Source of the DNA: Polytrichum commune
Taxonomy: Eukaryota; Streptophyta; Polytrichopsida; Polytrichales; Polytrichaceae
DNA: 64,000 nucleotides
Assembly (NCBI GenBank): GCA_950295325.1
Contig: OX485806.1
Span: forward strand, 6,014,001-6,078,000
Direction: 5' to 3'
Part shown: one piece after another, positions 1 through 11,531 of the stretch
Numbering within the stretch: position 1 is the stretch's first letter
How the letters are laid out: each line of letters opens with the position of its first letter
Notes under the pieces: generated by a model
Seen by the model: the letters and a program-made list of their open reading frames with translations, nothing else
Told to the model about the DNA's origin: nothing
The model's database searches: none
Made by a program: the position numbers and the translations under genes

Positions 1-470
1 TGAACAAATTGATAGTATCTAGAAGTTGACCCTTCCAGTTTCCCAGTCATGTCCCATTTCAAACTGACTATTTATGACTCGGTGTCTTGACATGTTGCTC
101 TTTTATCCCCATGCTCACTCTTCCAACCTCCATAAATTGAGTCAAAAATAGATAAGCCTTTCTGAAGCCCAACTGGGAAGTTTTGGAAGTGAGGCATACT
201 CCATCCTCAAGAAACAAATCTAGTCATGACCTAAAATTACAGACCCTTCACTTAGCATATGGGGTCGGACAGCAATTTAAAGAGGTGCTCAAGGCCAGAG
301 ATGATAACCTTTATCCAACTATGAGGACTCTCTAGATTTTAAATATCTTTTGGAAGGTGTGAAGTACTTTACTCTGCACCCTGACAGAAGACCACTGCAT
401 TATGATTGCCAACCTAAAGGGCATGCCCAGAGACTAGGGATAATCAAAATAAAAGTTGAAGAGGACATAC
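1..470 (-). other. Intron of the YbaB-like gene (partial)
   Basis: This stretch follows the 5' splice site at 470/469 (minus strand GTATGT). No further conserved YbaB coding sequence is visible here on the minus strand, so the remaining 3' exon(s), expected to encode the C-terminal helix of the family, should lie beyond the left edge. Confidence 0.6.
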
Positions 471-3400
471 TTCAGCACCCTTCTCCAAGGCAATTTCTGT
501 AATCTCAACACGGATTGGCTCTTGGTTGCCTGAGAGTGTAACCTTCACAAGCTCTTCTTCACAGTAGCCATCAAACTCAGCACTGGAAGATCAACAACAT
601 GATTACTCGGCATTAGCAATCAATGTTTCCATAGACGGAACCACTTATTCACATCGCTTCTGTGGAGCAGACTATGACTAACTCTAACAGCAACTGACAT
701 GACTTTGCTCTCTACAACTCTATGACTATATTGTACCTCTGTGTTTCAGGTTTTTTGGCCTATTGAGTACTGATTTCCTTACTGAGTGAAATTTATGGTA
801 TAAAACCATGCCTGGTAACAGATGTCAAATTAGGACCCTTGCAGTTTTTGACAAGAATTGAGAACCCCAAAACCCCAACAAATTTCACTCATGGTAACAA
901 TGTAACTTAGGTTCCTGGCAATAGATTAAACAACATCACTATCCAACTTTTCCTTGCGGTGCACAGATGAGGTGAAGGACATACGCAGCAAGCTCTTTCT
1001 GGACACGAACAGCCTCCACTTGCACTACTTGTTGAGCTTTCCTCACTGTGTCATAGAGACCTTGCATATTTCCAAACATATTCCCTAGCCCTTGCTGCAT
1101 TGAGCCAAAGTTGAGCGTCAGTAACTTGATTCTTAACCCTTATTGCTATGACAACTTTACACTAACGACCTTCACAAATATTGCAGCCACTCACTCTGCT
1201 GACAGTGACCAGAGATGAAGAATTTGGGACAAGTAGTCCCTTCCAACAATACTGTGTATATTATGCAAACGAAATTTAGGTCTGGAGATACCACATTGTC
1301 AGAAGTTCATCTTTACAGGTTTGATAAGTTACAGCACATGTCCAGATCCAAGGTCACTAAAGGAGGGGATGAACATCAATAATATCACAATCAACAAATT
1401 GATGCAATTAATTCTCTACATCAAGTCTGCAAAATAGCAGATGGCTGGACAAAGATAGCAAATGGTGCACCTTCTTGGCAGCTTCATCAGGGTTCTCTTC
1501 TTTCTTTCCTCCCCACAAGCTGGTGATGCTCAAGGAGCCCTTTGTGGACCTTACATACTCATTTTTCCTCTTCAAGAATACACTAGTGTTAACCCTAGAG
1601 CCTGTGCAAAGCAAACCATGAAAATATATAAGAGCCAGCCCAAGGTGTGCCAGCCAGTAACTTGTTTGGTCCAACACAAAAACCATAATGTTTAATGTCT
1701 CAAAAGTTGATCTTTCTTACCAAAGTCATGAATTTCCAAGCAAATACCTCTCACAGGCCTCCAAATTCAGAGTGAAGTAACATGCATCAGGTACATAATA
1801 GACTGACAAAAACCATGGCCAATCTCCCTGTGGCATCCAGTAAAGTGGATACATAAACAAATCCATGATTTTTAAAACTACTAATTGCCAAATGAAAGGT
1901 AGCCAGGTGCAAGTTGATTCAGTGCAAGTTAAATTTGGACTAATATAACGTGCCAAATACTGCAATCCAAACCAATGTATTCAACCCTTGCTTCCATCAA
2001 AATCTGACAATTACAAGTTGTCATCCCTCCCCCATTGACTCTGTCAGTTTCCTGCAAGGAGTAGTAGGTTTCCACTTATGCATTTTTGCACAAAAACACA
2101 ATAAACACATGCTTTAAACCTGCTACTACTTCCATGCAACATGACAATAACATGAGATTGACGAGCTTTAGAAGAATTAGTCACCAATGAGTAACAACAC
2201 CAAGATGATATCTTACGTCAACCACACAGATGACATAGAACTTCTAGTTTCAGATTTTCCTGTATAAGCGATTACCTTACAAACTATTTCATAACTGCTG
2301 AAAGAATAGCTTTTGAAGACTTCTGACACTTGAATACTGCATACAGCAAAGAGCTCGGCTGACACACCTTCCAAATTGCAAATGTTACTAAATTGAACAT
2401 AATATAAGCTTCAATTAACAGTGCACATATCATCGGAAACATGTTCCGATTGAGAACCATGCAAGGCACACTCAAAAAGCCATTTTATTTACTACTTGAA
2501 TTGAACTTATTTTCAGTATGATGTGATTGTATTCTTCTTTCAATTGAAAGAGAAGTCGCGCCACAGAAGGAAAGTATTGTTCACCATTAAGACCCAACAT
2601 GAAAATAATATTGGCCCGAAGAGCAGAATACAGCTGAATTTATCCCCAACCTGTTTCAATGTGCAAATAGTAGGGCAAAGAAGATGAGTTAATGTCAAAG
2701 TTTTCAAACAGCTCATTAGACAATCAAGGATAGTCTACTACAGCTACTATGAAAGTCTCATGTCCTTTATAGAACTCTGGAATTATTGACACACTCATTG
2801 ACTAGATTATCACATTAACAACTGAGACAGACTTATGTCTGCATCAAAGGCAGCGAGTTTTTGTCTTTCGAGGAAATTTGTGTAAATCGACGAATACACC
2901 TTTGAAGTAAAACCGGAAATCACTTTAGAAAAATTTAACGAATAGCACCATGAAATGACATATCTGTCAATGAATACCTACCGCATAAGAAAAGGTGTAA
3001 GTGAATTTGAAGATGTAGTTGGATGGCAGACATACTAACTTCTATATAATTGCACAGATATCATGAACTGCCAAACAGTTGGACCAGTTCAATATTTAGA
3101 TATTGCATTACTCCAAATTTACCCTAAACCACCCGCACAGCCCTAACCTCATGTCCATAATTCCCTACGAAGTGGACATGCAGCGTCACCTTCACTTGCG
3201 CCACTCCTATAGGTGCATTCCTAAATGCCCATACCCATGTGTGACCTTGGAAAGAGGGCCTCCGTAACACAAAAGTCTGACAAGTCTTCTCCTGCTACGT
3301 AAACCCTAAGTCGAATGCAGAATCCGGTAACGACCTCAATCAGCATCTCATAAAATGCGAACCAGCAAGGCGGTGAACATCTGACGGGATTTTGGAGCTC

Positions 3401-4067
3401 AAAAGCAACAACGAAATCTCAATCAGGAAGAAGGGGCGGTATTGCAAATTCAGTATTGCAATTCCCTCAAACAAGTGTACAAGATTTCGCCTTCTGGCAA
3501 CAAGAAACCCCGGTAGCAAACAAATTTAGCTCCCGCACCGGCTATCTCAAGCTTCGAGCAATCTTAAACCCCTACCAAACGGAGAAACGGGAGATGGAAG
3601 CAAGGGAGAATTTGCTGAAGTAAGAGGAGGCAGAGGAAAACAAGTCCCCTCCTGCTCTGTAACCCTAAATTAGATGCAGGGTTCACTAATAACCTCAATC
3701 AAAAGCTCACAAAAAGCGAACGAGCAAGGCGGTGGGCATCTGAAGGTTCATTCGAGCTCAAATGGCACCAATAAAATCTCATTCAGGAAGAAAAGGAAGT
3801 AATGCAAATCCAGCGATTCCCTCAACAAGTGCACGAGATTTTGGCCCCTGACAACAAGAAACCTCGATTGCAGACAAATTCAGCTCCCACATCGGCTATC
3901 TAGAGCTCCGAGCAATGCAATTCCAAACGAGGGAAACCAAACGGGGAAACGGATATAGGCGCATGGAGGGGCTTACTGAGGGAGGAGGAAGAAGAGGAAG
4001 ATGCACTAGCAGGCTGGAAGGCGGGCACGGCCCCCACCGCTGATGCTGCACTGGCGCACATTGCCAT
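471..4067 (-). CDS. STIC2: Plastid YbaB/EbfC family protein, STIC2-like (3' end missing)
   Basis: Exons in transcript order are 4067-3977, 1601-1471, 1094-985 and 582-471. All borders are GT..AG and phases agree (1, 0, 2, 0). Exon 1 encodes an Ala/Ser-rich leader starting MAMCAS and ending in a serine run, typical of a chloroplast transit peptide. Exon 2 carries LWGGKKEENPDEAAKK, exon 3 FGNMQGLYDTVRKAQQ and VQVEAVRVQKELAA, and exon 4 AEFDGYCEEELVKVTLSGNQ. These match the plant plastid YbaB relatives. Bacterial YbaB/EbfC proteins form dimers that bind DNA; Arabidopsis STIC2 acts in the stroma and in thylakoid protein biogenesis. The C-terminal helix (after LEKGAE) is outside the window. The 2.4-kb first intron contains a tandem duplication of the exon 1/intron 1 border. 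The ATG at 4067 is chosen because it opens the transit peptide and joins exon 2 in frame. Family assignment is strong; the symbol rests on remembered similarity. Confidence 0.88.
3284..4005 (-). repeat. Two-copy tandem duplication (period about 360 bp) over exon 1 end/intron 1
   Basis: The blocks 3284-3640 and 3644-4005 align along most of their length. Shared landmarks such as CCTGCT..GTAA(A)CCCTAA occur at 3291 and 3651, an offset of 360. The right block includes the real 3' end of exon 1 and its donor; the left block holds a decayed version of that border inside intron 1. AAACCCTAA telo-box-like motifs lie in both copies. Confidence 0.8.
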
Positions 4068-4390
4068 TGCCGCCCTCGGTGGTTACTCGGATTCAATCCT
4101 CGCAGGGAAGGGATTGAATTCGTCGTCTCTCGTCAGGCAGCAGCGATGCGATGTGCTAGGGTTTGGGGTTGCAACAGGAGGAATGGCTATGGCGATGATG
4201 GGAAGCAAGATGAGAATCCAATAATAAGCCTTCGAGTCCGCAGAACCCACACAGAGGGAGCGAGATAAGGTATATCGTATTCCCATATCGTATATGACAC
4301 GTGTTCTTTGGTCTACGCAAGATGAACCGTATATACGTACCGTAGAGTGCTTCTTCCTTGGGCTAGGGATTCGTGGTGTCTACGGACTAA
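4068..4390. other. 5' flank of the YbaB-like gene
   Basis: The minus-strand 5' leader and promoter should lie here. A TATA-like AT-rich patch is near 4264-4300 and a CCCTAG/CCTAAAC-type telo-box variant near 4155. No other gene is seen. Confidence 0.4.
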
Positions 4391-5215
4391 GGTAGGATGG
4401 GTCTTAAATGGTTACTTCTTCCAATTAGCTCACTTCTCCTAGGATATGAAACATTCGATTAGCATAAGATGGTTGGCAAATCCAAATCAAGGCCATAACC
4501 ATTGATTTTCGGAGCTCGTATGAACATCTTGATCATTAACAAACTGGATATTTTTTTATGCTCATTAAATGGTCATATAGGTCTTCCCAATTATGTTGAT
4601 TATTGAATCCATAATGGTTATCATATTTTGAGCATGCAATCTAATCTCTTTTAAACCACTCCCGGGGGTGGACTTTTCATTGGAAACCTAGATGATGTGC
4701 ATGGGCACTATGAAATTAAACCCCTATATACAAGAAGTTTACAAAGGAAAAACAAATGTTTACGTACTAATGGCAAGCTAGAAAATGGGTTCATGTAATC
4801 ATACCAAGCTTTTCGATTTAACATGATAATGCCTCGACTACATATTATATACAAAATATAAACACGAATTAATATTAGTTTTATTATATGTCAAATGCAT
4901 GTCCACTTTCTAATGAGAAAGTTAAACATTTTTCATTCATAGCATGTAACTCAATGATTACATCAAACAAACAAAGACAATAGCACAATAACTTAGCCAC
5001 AAATATGGAGAGTAGAACTCAAGGGAGCACTCCAAGAGCCTCTAGCTTATTCTAGAACACAAATGTCCCTTTTTACACCCACGTTAGTTCGTATGTGGTA
5101 TGAAGAGTCCACCCCTAGGTAAACACTTGTCTTTCTTACATCTACACTTGAAGCCACACCAAACCACATACACTCAAATATAGGTTCCTAATAAGAATAA
5201 TATTCAAATAACAAT
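4391..5215 (+). repeat. Dispersed repeat A, copy 1, interrupted by a TIR element
   Basis: The stretch 4391-4663 matches other copies near 26.1, 28.6, 29.5, 42.3, 46.6 and 52.4 kb. Shared words include GGATATGAAACATTCGATTA and CTCATTAAATGGTCATATAG. The end of the repeat resumes after 5115 (CATACACTCAAATATAGG, compare 52.75 kb), so a TIR element has inserted into it. Full length without the insertion is about 370 bp. No coding capacity and no convincing TIRs of its own; class unknown. Confidence 0.75.
4664..5115. mobile_element. TIR element, family GGGGTGGACT, copy 1
   Basis: The left end reads GGGGGTGGACTTTTCAT and the right end is its inverted match (ATGAAGAGTCCACCCCT). The interior aligns with the copy at 7313-7872. 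Flanks TAAACCACT and TAAACACTT may be an imperfect 9-bp target duplication, which would suit a Mutator-type MITE, but that is tentative. No transposase. Confidence 0.7.
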
Positions 5216-7113
5216 TGTCTTACACATGTGACCAAGGGCCATGAGGAAAAATGATTTATAATTTCTTGTGGTCATTATCGGTGGTTCACAAATTGATGAA
5301 TCATATCTCTTACTACTTATATCGGAACTCTTCAATTGACTAGGATTTAAGCATATTTGGATTTATGCATGACTTTTGGACAATTCCAACTGCCAATATG
5401 ACGTACACTAGAATGCAAATCTACACAAGTATGGTGGTTGGCAAACATGAAATACTCATTACTCATGGGTTCCTCTTTGTTATGTGTTTACCTAGAATCC
5501 AATAGCCTTCACATTGACTTTTCTTTGTCTTTCATTACAATTCCTCAAAGCTAGAAGCAAGCAGTGCCGGTTCATTCTTTGATCTTTGATTATTGCACAA
5601 CGAAGCAAGCAACACAAACCCAATGTAGCTAAGAGTGCATCGATTAGGAGTTATACACGATGTACCGTTCTTTTTGAAATAAAGTTATATGGTTCATAAA
5701 ATGGATTTTATGAAATTGTGAATATGGACACCAAATCATGAAATCGCTTACAACATGTATTAAAATTGGTTGAAAGTTCAAATTAAATTGGTTGCATATA
5801 TAGTGAACTTGGTTTCTGATTCCAATGAAATTGGTAGAACCTATTGCCAAATTGGTTTGTACAAATCATAAAATTGAGTTTGCACTTCTGTGAATTCATC
5901 TTATCTGAGGAGTATTTTTTTGACAAGTGGTTTGTGCAAATATACTTAAAAAAATTTAGTTTTTGAAAGCTCAAATGCTCATTGACAATCTTTGTTGTCC
6001 AAAGTCAGGCCAGCGGCCTCTCCAAATTGATGGGCTTTGAATCCAAATTTCACTATCTATCTCAATTGATTAGGATTCACTTGTGATAAGTATACATGTA
6101 GCATGTAATGGCCTAACACGGGCCATAGGGACTCACTATGCAAGCGAGTGAGAGAGAGAGAGAAATTTTTGTTGAATACACCTATGCTTATTTTCAAGCT
6201 TAGTCTTTTCTTGAAACATTCTTTTCTTCAGACGCTAGTCCATTATGTTACATATCTATGTACCTTTCAAAACCCGGGAGGGTGGGTGGGACCAACTCTC
6301 ATGACCATATCTCTATATAACTATCTTCATTTTTTGCAACCTTCTCATCTTGGTATACCTTTAAACAAGTTAACACCTTCATCATTGAAACGATTAAGGT
6401 CTCGTCCATTAAGCCCTTAAGTAAAGTGTTGCATTCCATATCCAAAGTTGATAAAGTCAAGTTCAAAATATTATATAAGACATGTTCAAAAATGCTTCAA
6501 AGTGCTATCACAAATCAAAATTGCTTTTTATTCTAAACTATCTTGTAGGAAATCAAAGTTACATGCACATATTGTTTTTGAAAGAAGATGATATACAAAA
6601 CCTAAGTGAGCCGTCAAATTTGTGAAGGTCTGCCTCCCCTATGCCCATGGCACCAACCAAATCCAAAGAGAGGGTTAGTAACGTATAAAAGGTGAATACC
6701 AACATAACCCAATTATTATCTACGTCACACAATCATGTACAACATAATCAAACATTTTGTATCATTGAATACACATACTACCAATGAGTATTCTACCTAT
6801 TCCTTAGCCATTTGAACCTTGTGCGACCGAAGCTTGAGGCAGATTATATACACCTCCCACTTGAACTAGTGCGCACCACTTTCACTAATCCTAGAAATTA
6901 CTTAGGGTAAATTGCCACTACGGCTTAACCTTTGAAAGGAGGGTTGCGTGTCTCCTTTCAGTTGATATAGGATTAGGTAACAATCCTTGGCCATAGATGC
7001 ATAAAACCAATTCTCTAGTGGGTATTTGTTAGGTAAAACTTACCTAACCTGAAAGCAATTTTCCTTAGGGTCATACTTTTACTAGGTCAATTCATTTAAG
7101 CTATTGTAAAAAC

Positions 7114-7118
<5 letters not shown>
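5216..7118. other. Gene-free AT-rich stretch
   Basis: I see no exon-like or family-like coding sequence on either strand. The word TTACACATGTGACCAAGGGCC near 5220 recurs near 38.95 kb, showing a further repeat family. A short GA run is at about 6150. Confidence 0.5.

Positions 7119-7175
<57 letters not shown>
7119..7175. repeat. (AG)n microsatellite
   Basis: Uninterrupted AG dinucleotides over about 57 bp. Confidence 0.97.
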
Positions 7176-7179
<4 letters not shown>

Positions 7180-7276
7180 CCCATGAAAAACTTAAAATAT
7201 ATTCATCTCATATTCATATTATGTGACATTGGTGATCAATATACTAAACATGTGTTTGCATCCAAGGGAACCTAGG

Positions 7277-7279
<3 letters not shown>

Positions 7280-7312
<33 letters not shown>
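7280..7312. repeat. (TA)n microsatellite
   Basis: Uninterrupted TA dinucleotides that abut the left end of a TIR element. Confidence 0.95.
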
Positions 7313-7314
<2 letters not shown>

Positions 7315-7872
7315 GGTGGACTCCTTAATGGAAATCTAAATGACATGCATGTGTGGCTATGAAATAAAACCCCCTATATACATGACATTTATACAAAATA
7401 ACAAATGTATATGAACTAACATTAGGCTAGAAAATGGACTCGTGTATTTATATCAAGCCTTTCATTTTAATGTGATAAATGCCTACACTACATATACAAA
7501 ATACAAATCATGAAAGAAATAGCTTTTATTACACATACAATCCACTTTCACTTTTCATCAAGAGAGTCATTGGACATTTGCTTTTATTCATAGGATATAA
7601 CTCATAATAATATTACCCTAAAACACACATCGTCTTGATGAAATAAGGAAAACTAGATGAAACTAGGACATCTATTGTCAATTTTTCTTTGAATCTTAGG
7701 GGCCCCTTTTGTACATCTACCTTTAGTTCAAAATCCTCAATAGCCTTTTTAAATGTACACAGTAGAGAAAAACAATACCTCTCCCTTATATACACTATGT
7801 AAGCCAATGCCTCAAACTATACCCCTTTCTACACTCACGTTAGTTTGTACATGGTATGAAGAGTCCACCCCC
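7313..7872. mobile_element. TIR element, family GGGGTGGACT, copy 2
   Basis: It begins GGGGTGGACTCCTTAATGG and ends with the inverted GTATGAAGAGTCCACCCC. It aligns through most of its length with 4664-5115 (shared ATGAAAT.AAACCCC, CCTATATACA, CACGTTAGTT). It is about 110 bp longer than copy 1, carrying an extra AT-rich block in 7600-7790. Noncoding. Confidence 0.72.
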
Positions 7873-8376
7873 TATGATTTGAACCCAAAACCTCAAAACA
7901 TTATAATCTAAAAAGTGTACTTGATGAATGAGCTAAATTTAAATAAGATTATTTCTTACACAGTTGACTAGAAATGAAAGCATGTAGTTCAAATACTTGT
8001 TTTTGTGAATGGAGAGGCTTAATTTGGACCCATAACATTCTTAAGTAGTTGGGAGCATGAGTGTTGACCCAAAACATAATCATTCCAAATAAATATTTGA
8101 ATATATTTTGGGGTATTCCTTTTGGCGTGTGTATAAAGTTGAATCTCATCTAGGGCTTTGTGAATGTGACCTCCTACTACCAATTGTCACTCCACTAAGG
8201 ATATTTAGTCTCACTTACTATTTGGAGTTACACATTCCTATTTTTTTTACTAATACTGTATTCTTTTACAAAGTAAAGATGTTAATGTTCTATAATGTCC
8301 AAACAACCAATGCGATCTTTGTTGGTAAAAAAATGAGATGTACAATAAACAATTTTAGCGTTGCGTAGTTCCAAAT
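7873..8376. other. Gene-free stretch
   Basis: No conserved coding sequence seen on either strand. The reading frames present are short and lack family motifs. Confidence 0.45.
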
Positions 8377-8405
8377 AGTAAGTGACACTAAATATCATAT
8401 TTAGT
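8377..8405. repeat. Repeat B terminal palindrome
   Basis: GACACTAAATATCATATTTAGTGTAG is a near-perfect palindrome. The same word terminates MITE-like repeat B at 14.96, 53.87 and 54.7 kb, and a fragment is at 16.22 kb. This copy has no attached body. Confidence 0.6.
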
Positions 8406-8602
8406 GTAGTCCCTTTGCTAGTGTCAACACGCAATCATGGGAGTGATTTGCAAATTAGGCCCATGTCATGGCAACATCTCGTTGCATATGCCAATATGAG
8501 AGCTTTGGCCCACAAAAGAGTGTAAATAGTATTTTTTAATATTTAAGATGGATTATTAACATACTTAATGTTAGTGGACATGATGCCATACTGCGTAAGG
8601 TA

Positions 8603-9207
8603 CAGTAATCTACCGCTTAAGTACACACCCGTTTAAATACGCATCCCGGTTAAGTGCGCAAATTATTTGACAAAAATCAGGGTTCATATTATATTGTTTG
8701 AGCATGACATGCAGAGTCATTTGCCGCGAATGCATGAATTTTTTCCGCTTCAAATTCAATGTTAGTTTGTTAACGTTTCGCCGAAATGTCTCAAACGGTC
8801 GTCACAGTTCATCATACATTTGTCCAACTTCCGTTTGAACATCGGAGCAAAGCAATTGGTCGTCGATGTCAAGGAGTTTCAAAGCCTTTGAAGTTGGTAG
8901 CACTTTCAGATTCAAGAACTGTCTCGATAGGCTAGGTTTGGTCATTGATAGGTGGTTCATCTTTTAAGGTTGTCGAAACTTGTCCATCAACATCAAGCCT
9001 TAATGGGAAGGGAAAATAAGAAAACCAGCGGCTTCATTAGCACCCTCGCATGTATTCTTTAGGGGTAAGCTAGATGGGTATTAAATGGTTACTTTTTCCG
9101 ACTAGCCCAATCTGGAACACTAGTGATATGAGTAAAGTATGCACCTACCAACTAAGTGCGCACCAACGGCTCCGGTTCAAATTGCATACTTAAGGGGGAG
9201 ATTACTG
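8603..9207. mobile_element. Pogo-like (Tc1/mariner) deletion derivative
   Basis: The ends are CAGTAATCTACCGCTTAAGT and the inverted ACTTAAGGGGGAGATTACTG, flanked on both sides by TA. CAGT.. TIRs with TA target duplications are typical of pogo/Tigger elements. Subterminal motifs (CCGGTTAAGTGCGC, CCAACTAAGTGCGC) recur at both ends. On the plus strand around 8870-8960 a broken frame reads FKAFEVGSTFRFKNCLDRLG, vaguely like the CENP-B-type DNA-binding region of pogo transposases; that is inference. A fragment of repeat A lies inside (9066-9112). Confidence 0.68.
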
Positions 9208-10445
9208 TACGTGGGTGTTAAGTGGCTCAATTTTTGAAATTTGTTATGTGCACTAACATGTTTAGATTCCCGAAAATTGCGTTAGGTTAGAAAATGTAAG
9301 ATAAAATTGAGGCAACAATTTGATTGATAGTCAAACACTGCATGATTTAGTTGCAAATTTTTAAATGAAGGGATTTACAAAACTTTATGTGGTCTTGAAT
9401 TTGATGACAAAGTACTCTTATTGACGGCATATGTTTCATGGGTGGTAGACCTTGTAGTTGCTTTATGTGGCTCATTCTCTACCTAATCCGCCCAATCACC
9501 CATCCAAGAGCATGCTCAAGTGCTCACTTAAATTATAGTCCCAAGTTACACTTTACTTCGTATGCTAGGCTTAGGGCCCAACTCATCTACAAACCTACGC
9601 TAGGGTCTTACCAAGCCTACTCAAGTTTCTAGGTCCTCGTTGACCGGACTGTGGCCCACCTTAGGTGGCCACAATGCCATTGTTTTCCTACTCGGACCCG
9701 GGGTGCTAGTTGCAAATGAACTAGTAATGAACACCTTGGATAGCTTAGTAGAATCACGAAGCACCAGAGGTAGGTTCTTGGTTGTGTTGTCAAAGACTAT
9801 AACCTAACTTTGGATGTGGTCCTTGTTGGGTCTTTTTTTTTGGCAGGTGGTGCAAAGCCATGGTTTTTCCCGAACAATTGATTTTTAAGGATCAATTTTA
9901 AGGATTTTAAAGGAAAAAAACAAGTGTCCAAATAAGAAAATGAACCACATAACACCCACATACCTTAGCACCATCCCCACATGTGAAAATATAGTAGCTT
10001 CATTCCATTATAGTAGCATTTGGTTCCCAGTTGGCAGACTATATTGTTGGTCCCATCATAAATCTAGGATACCCAAGTGAATGACCGGCCCACATTTAAG
10101 AATGCTAGGCCTCTAAGATGCTCACAGGTTAAGTATGGGGAGCTCATTTCCTTTCTAGGTATTTAAATTCATGGGATGCATCTCCAAGAACTAGGGTCCT
10201 CTTTTCTAGAAATGAATGCCAAACTTAGTCAAGTGACAAATGCCATGTACCAGTACTTATCCCCAACACCATTTGAAGTTGTAAAACCCTCACATATTCA
10301 TGTATTATGTCTTGAAATTGCACAACATCTTCATACAAAGCTTTGGATCATTGCATCAAAGTGACTTTGATTCCCAATTAAACGTAATAATGTTATGGGT
10401 CATCCATCACAACATTATTAGTGGTCATGGCACTTGATTGATGCG
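9208..10445. other. Gene-free stretch
   Basis: No exon or known repeat recognised. The frames at 9438-9632 and 10176-10364 have no family features or supporting splice context. Confidence 0.45.
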
Positions 10446-11310
10446 TGGTCTTGCTAAAACGAACTTGGCAGTCTATCCCACCATGTGAAGTAGAGGGACA
10501 TGTTGAACTACATGTCCATGTGGTGGATGTAAGGTAGACATACTCATTTCCGATAAATTAAGCAATTTCGCATATTAAGTGTGGTACATGTGTGGTAGTG
10601 GAGTTATTTTTTACACGCCTATAAATTCATATCATGACAATTAGCAAAAATATCATAATTTATAACAAGGTATTCAAATTATAGTAAATTTTTAAAGGAG
10701 ATATTCTCTCCTATCCCATATTCACAACATAAGTCAACCTATCTCTAATAACTAGTAGATGAAAACGTGAGTCCCGTCAGTGCCAAATTACAGGAACCCA
10801 AATATGTGCCCTTTTAACTTACTTTTTTTCCTTCACAATGGCTATGACTCCTCTCTCACCCGGTCACTACACTAAATTGTTCGATTAGTATGGGTTACCA
10901 TTTGAAGTTATGTGTTGCTATCACTTTTAACCGACATTATTGTTTTTGGCCAACTAAGTTATCTCATATTCTTCAGTGTGCATACTAACTACTTATGCTA
11001 TATGAATAAAAATGATACTTTTACTGAAACGTTACAACCATGCGTAACTCCAAATGTTATTCCACACTAATTAGACCCAAGAAAAAAACCTATTCTCAAC
11101 ATTCCAAATTACAGAATGACGGCTACATGTTTGGACTTTACGGCTTTAGGGGACTCTATGTGGGGTGGTTTTTGGAGATGGGGTTGTCTACCTCATTAGT
11201 GGTGCTTGGGCCTTTGGGCGAGGGGCATGCATGAAGAGCATTCCGAGGAACTCGAGAGCCTTGACCCAGAACGGGAGCTTGTAGTCACATTGGCCCATGA
11301 GCTCTAGCTA
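10446..11310 (-). pseudogene. Decayed partial copy of the fatty acid hydroxylase exon 2
   Basis: Two blocks, about 10446-10533 and 11197-11305, match adjoining parts (about 11595-11680 and 11678-11790) of the intact gene just to the right. Examples are CCACCATGTGAAGTAGAG versus CCACCACGTGAAGTAGAG, and ACGGGAGCTTGTAG, which both share. The blocks would be contiguous without the 662-bp insertion between them. Frame and histidine boxes are lost. This is a tandem partial duplicate, same orientation, that decayed. Confidence 0.78.
10532..11193. mobile_element. TIR insertion splitting the hydroxylase pseudogene
   Basis: The interrupted homology gives both borders. The left end reads AGGTAGACATAC and the right end GTTGTCTACCT, so there is an inverted repeat of 9 bp (AGGTAGACA). 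Flanks share only TA/GTA-like bases, so target duplication and superfamily are unclear. No transposase is seen in the 662 bp. Confidence 0.6.
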
Positions 11311-11531
11311 GATTGATCATACTCATAAACCCTAAACCCCATTACGATCCTATCTCAAGATGTCAAATCCTCACACTTCCAGATATCAAATTGGCTCGAC
11401 ATCAACATTCTCTTACATGGGGGATGCTAATTACATGGCAAGGCTGAATCTTGCATCATCAAAATGCCATTCATTCCCGATTGTGGTATATGAAGACTCT
11501 TCCGAAACTCATGAAATGATGCTGTTACGGA

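Noticed and set aside
1462-1695. 77-codon plus-strand frame
   Set aside because: Antisense to exon 2 of the YbaB-like gene, whose minus-strand reading is conserved and correctly spliced.
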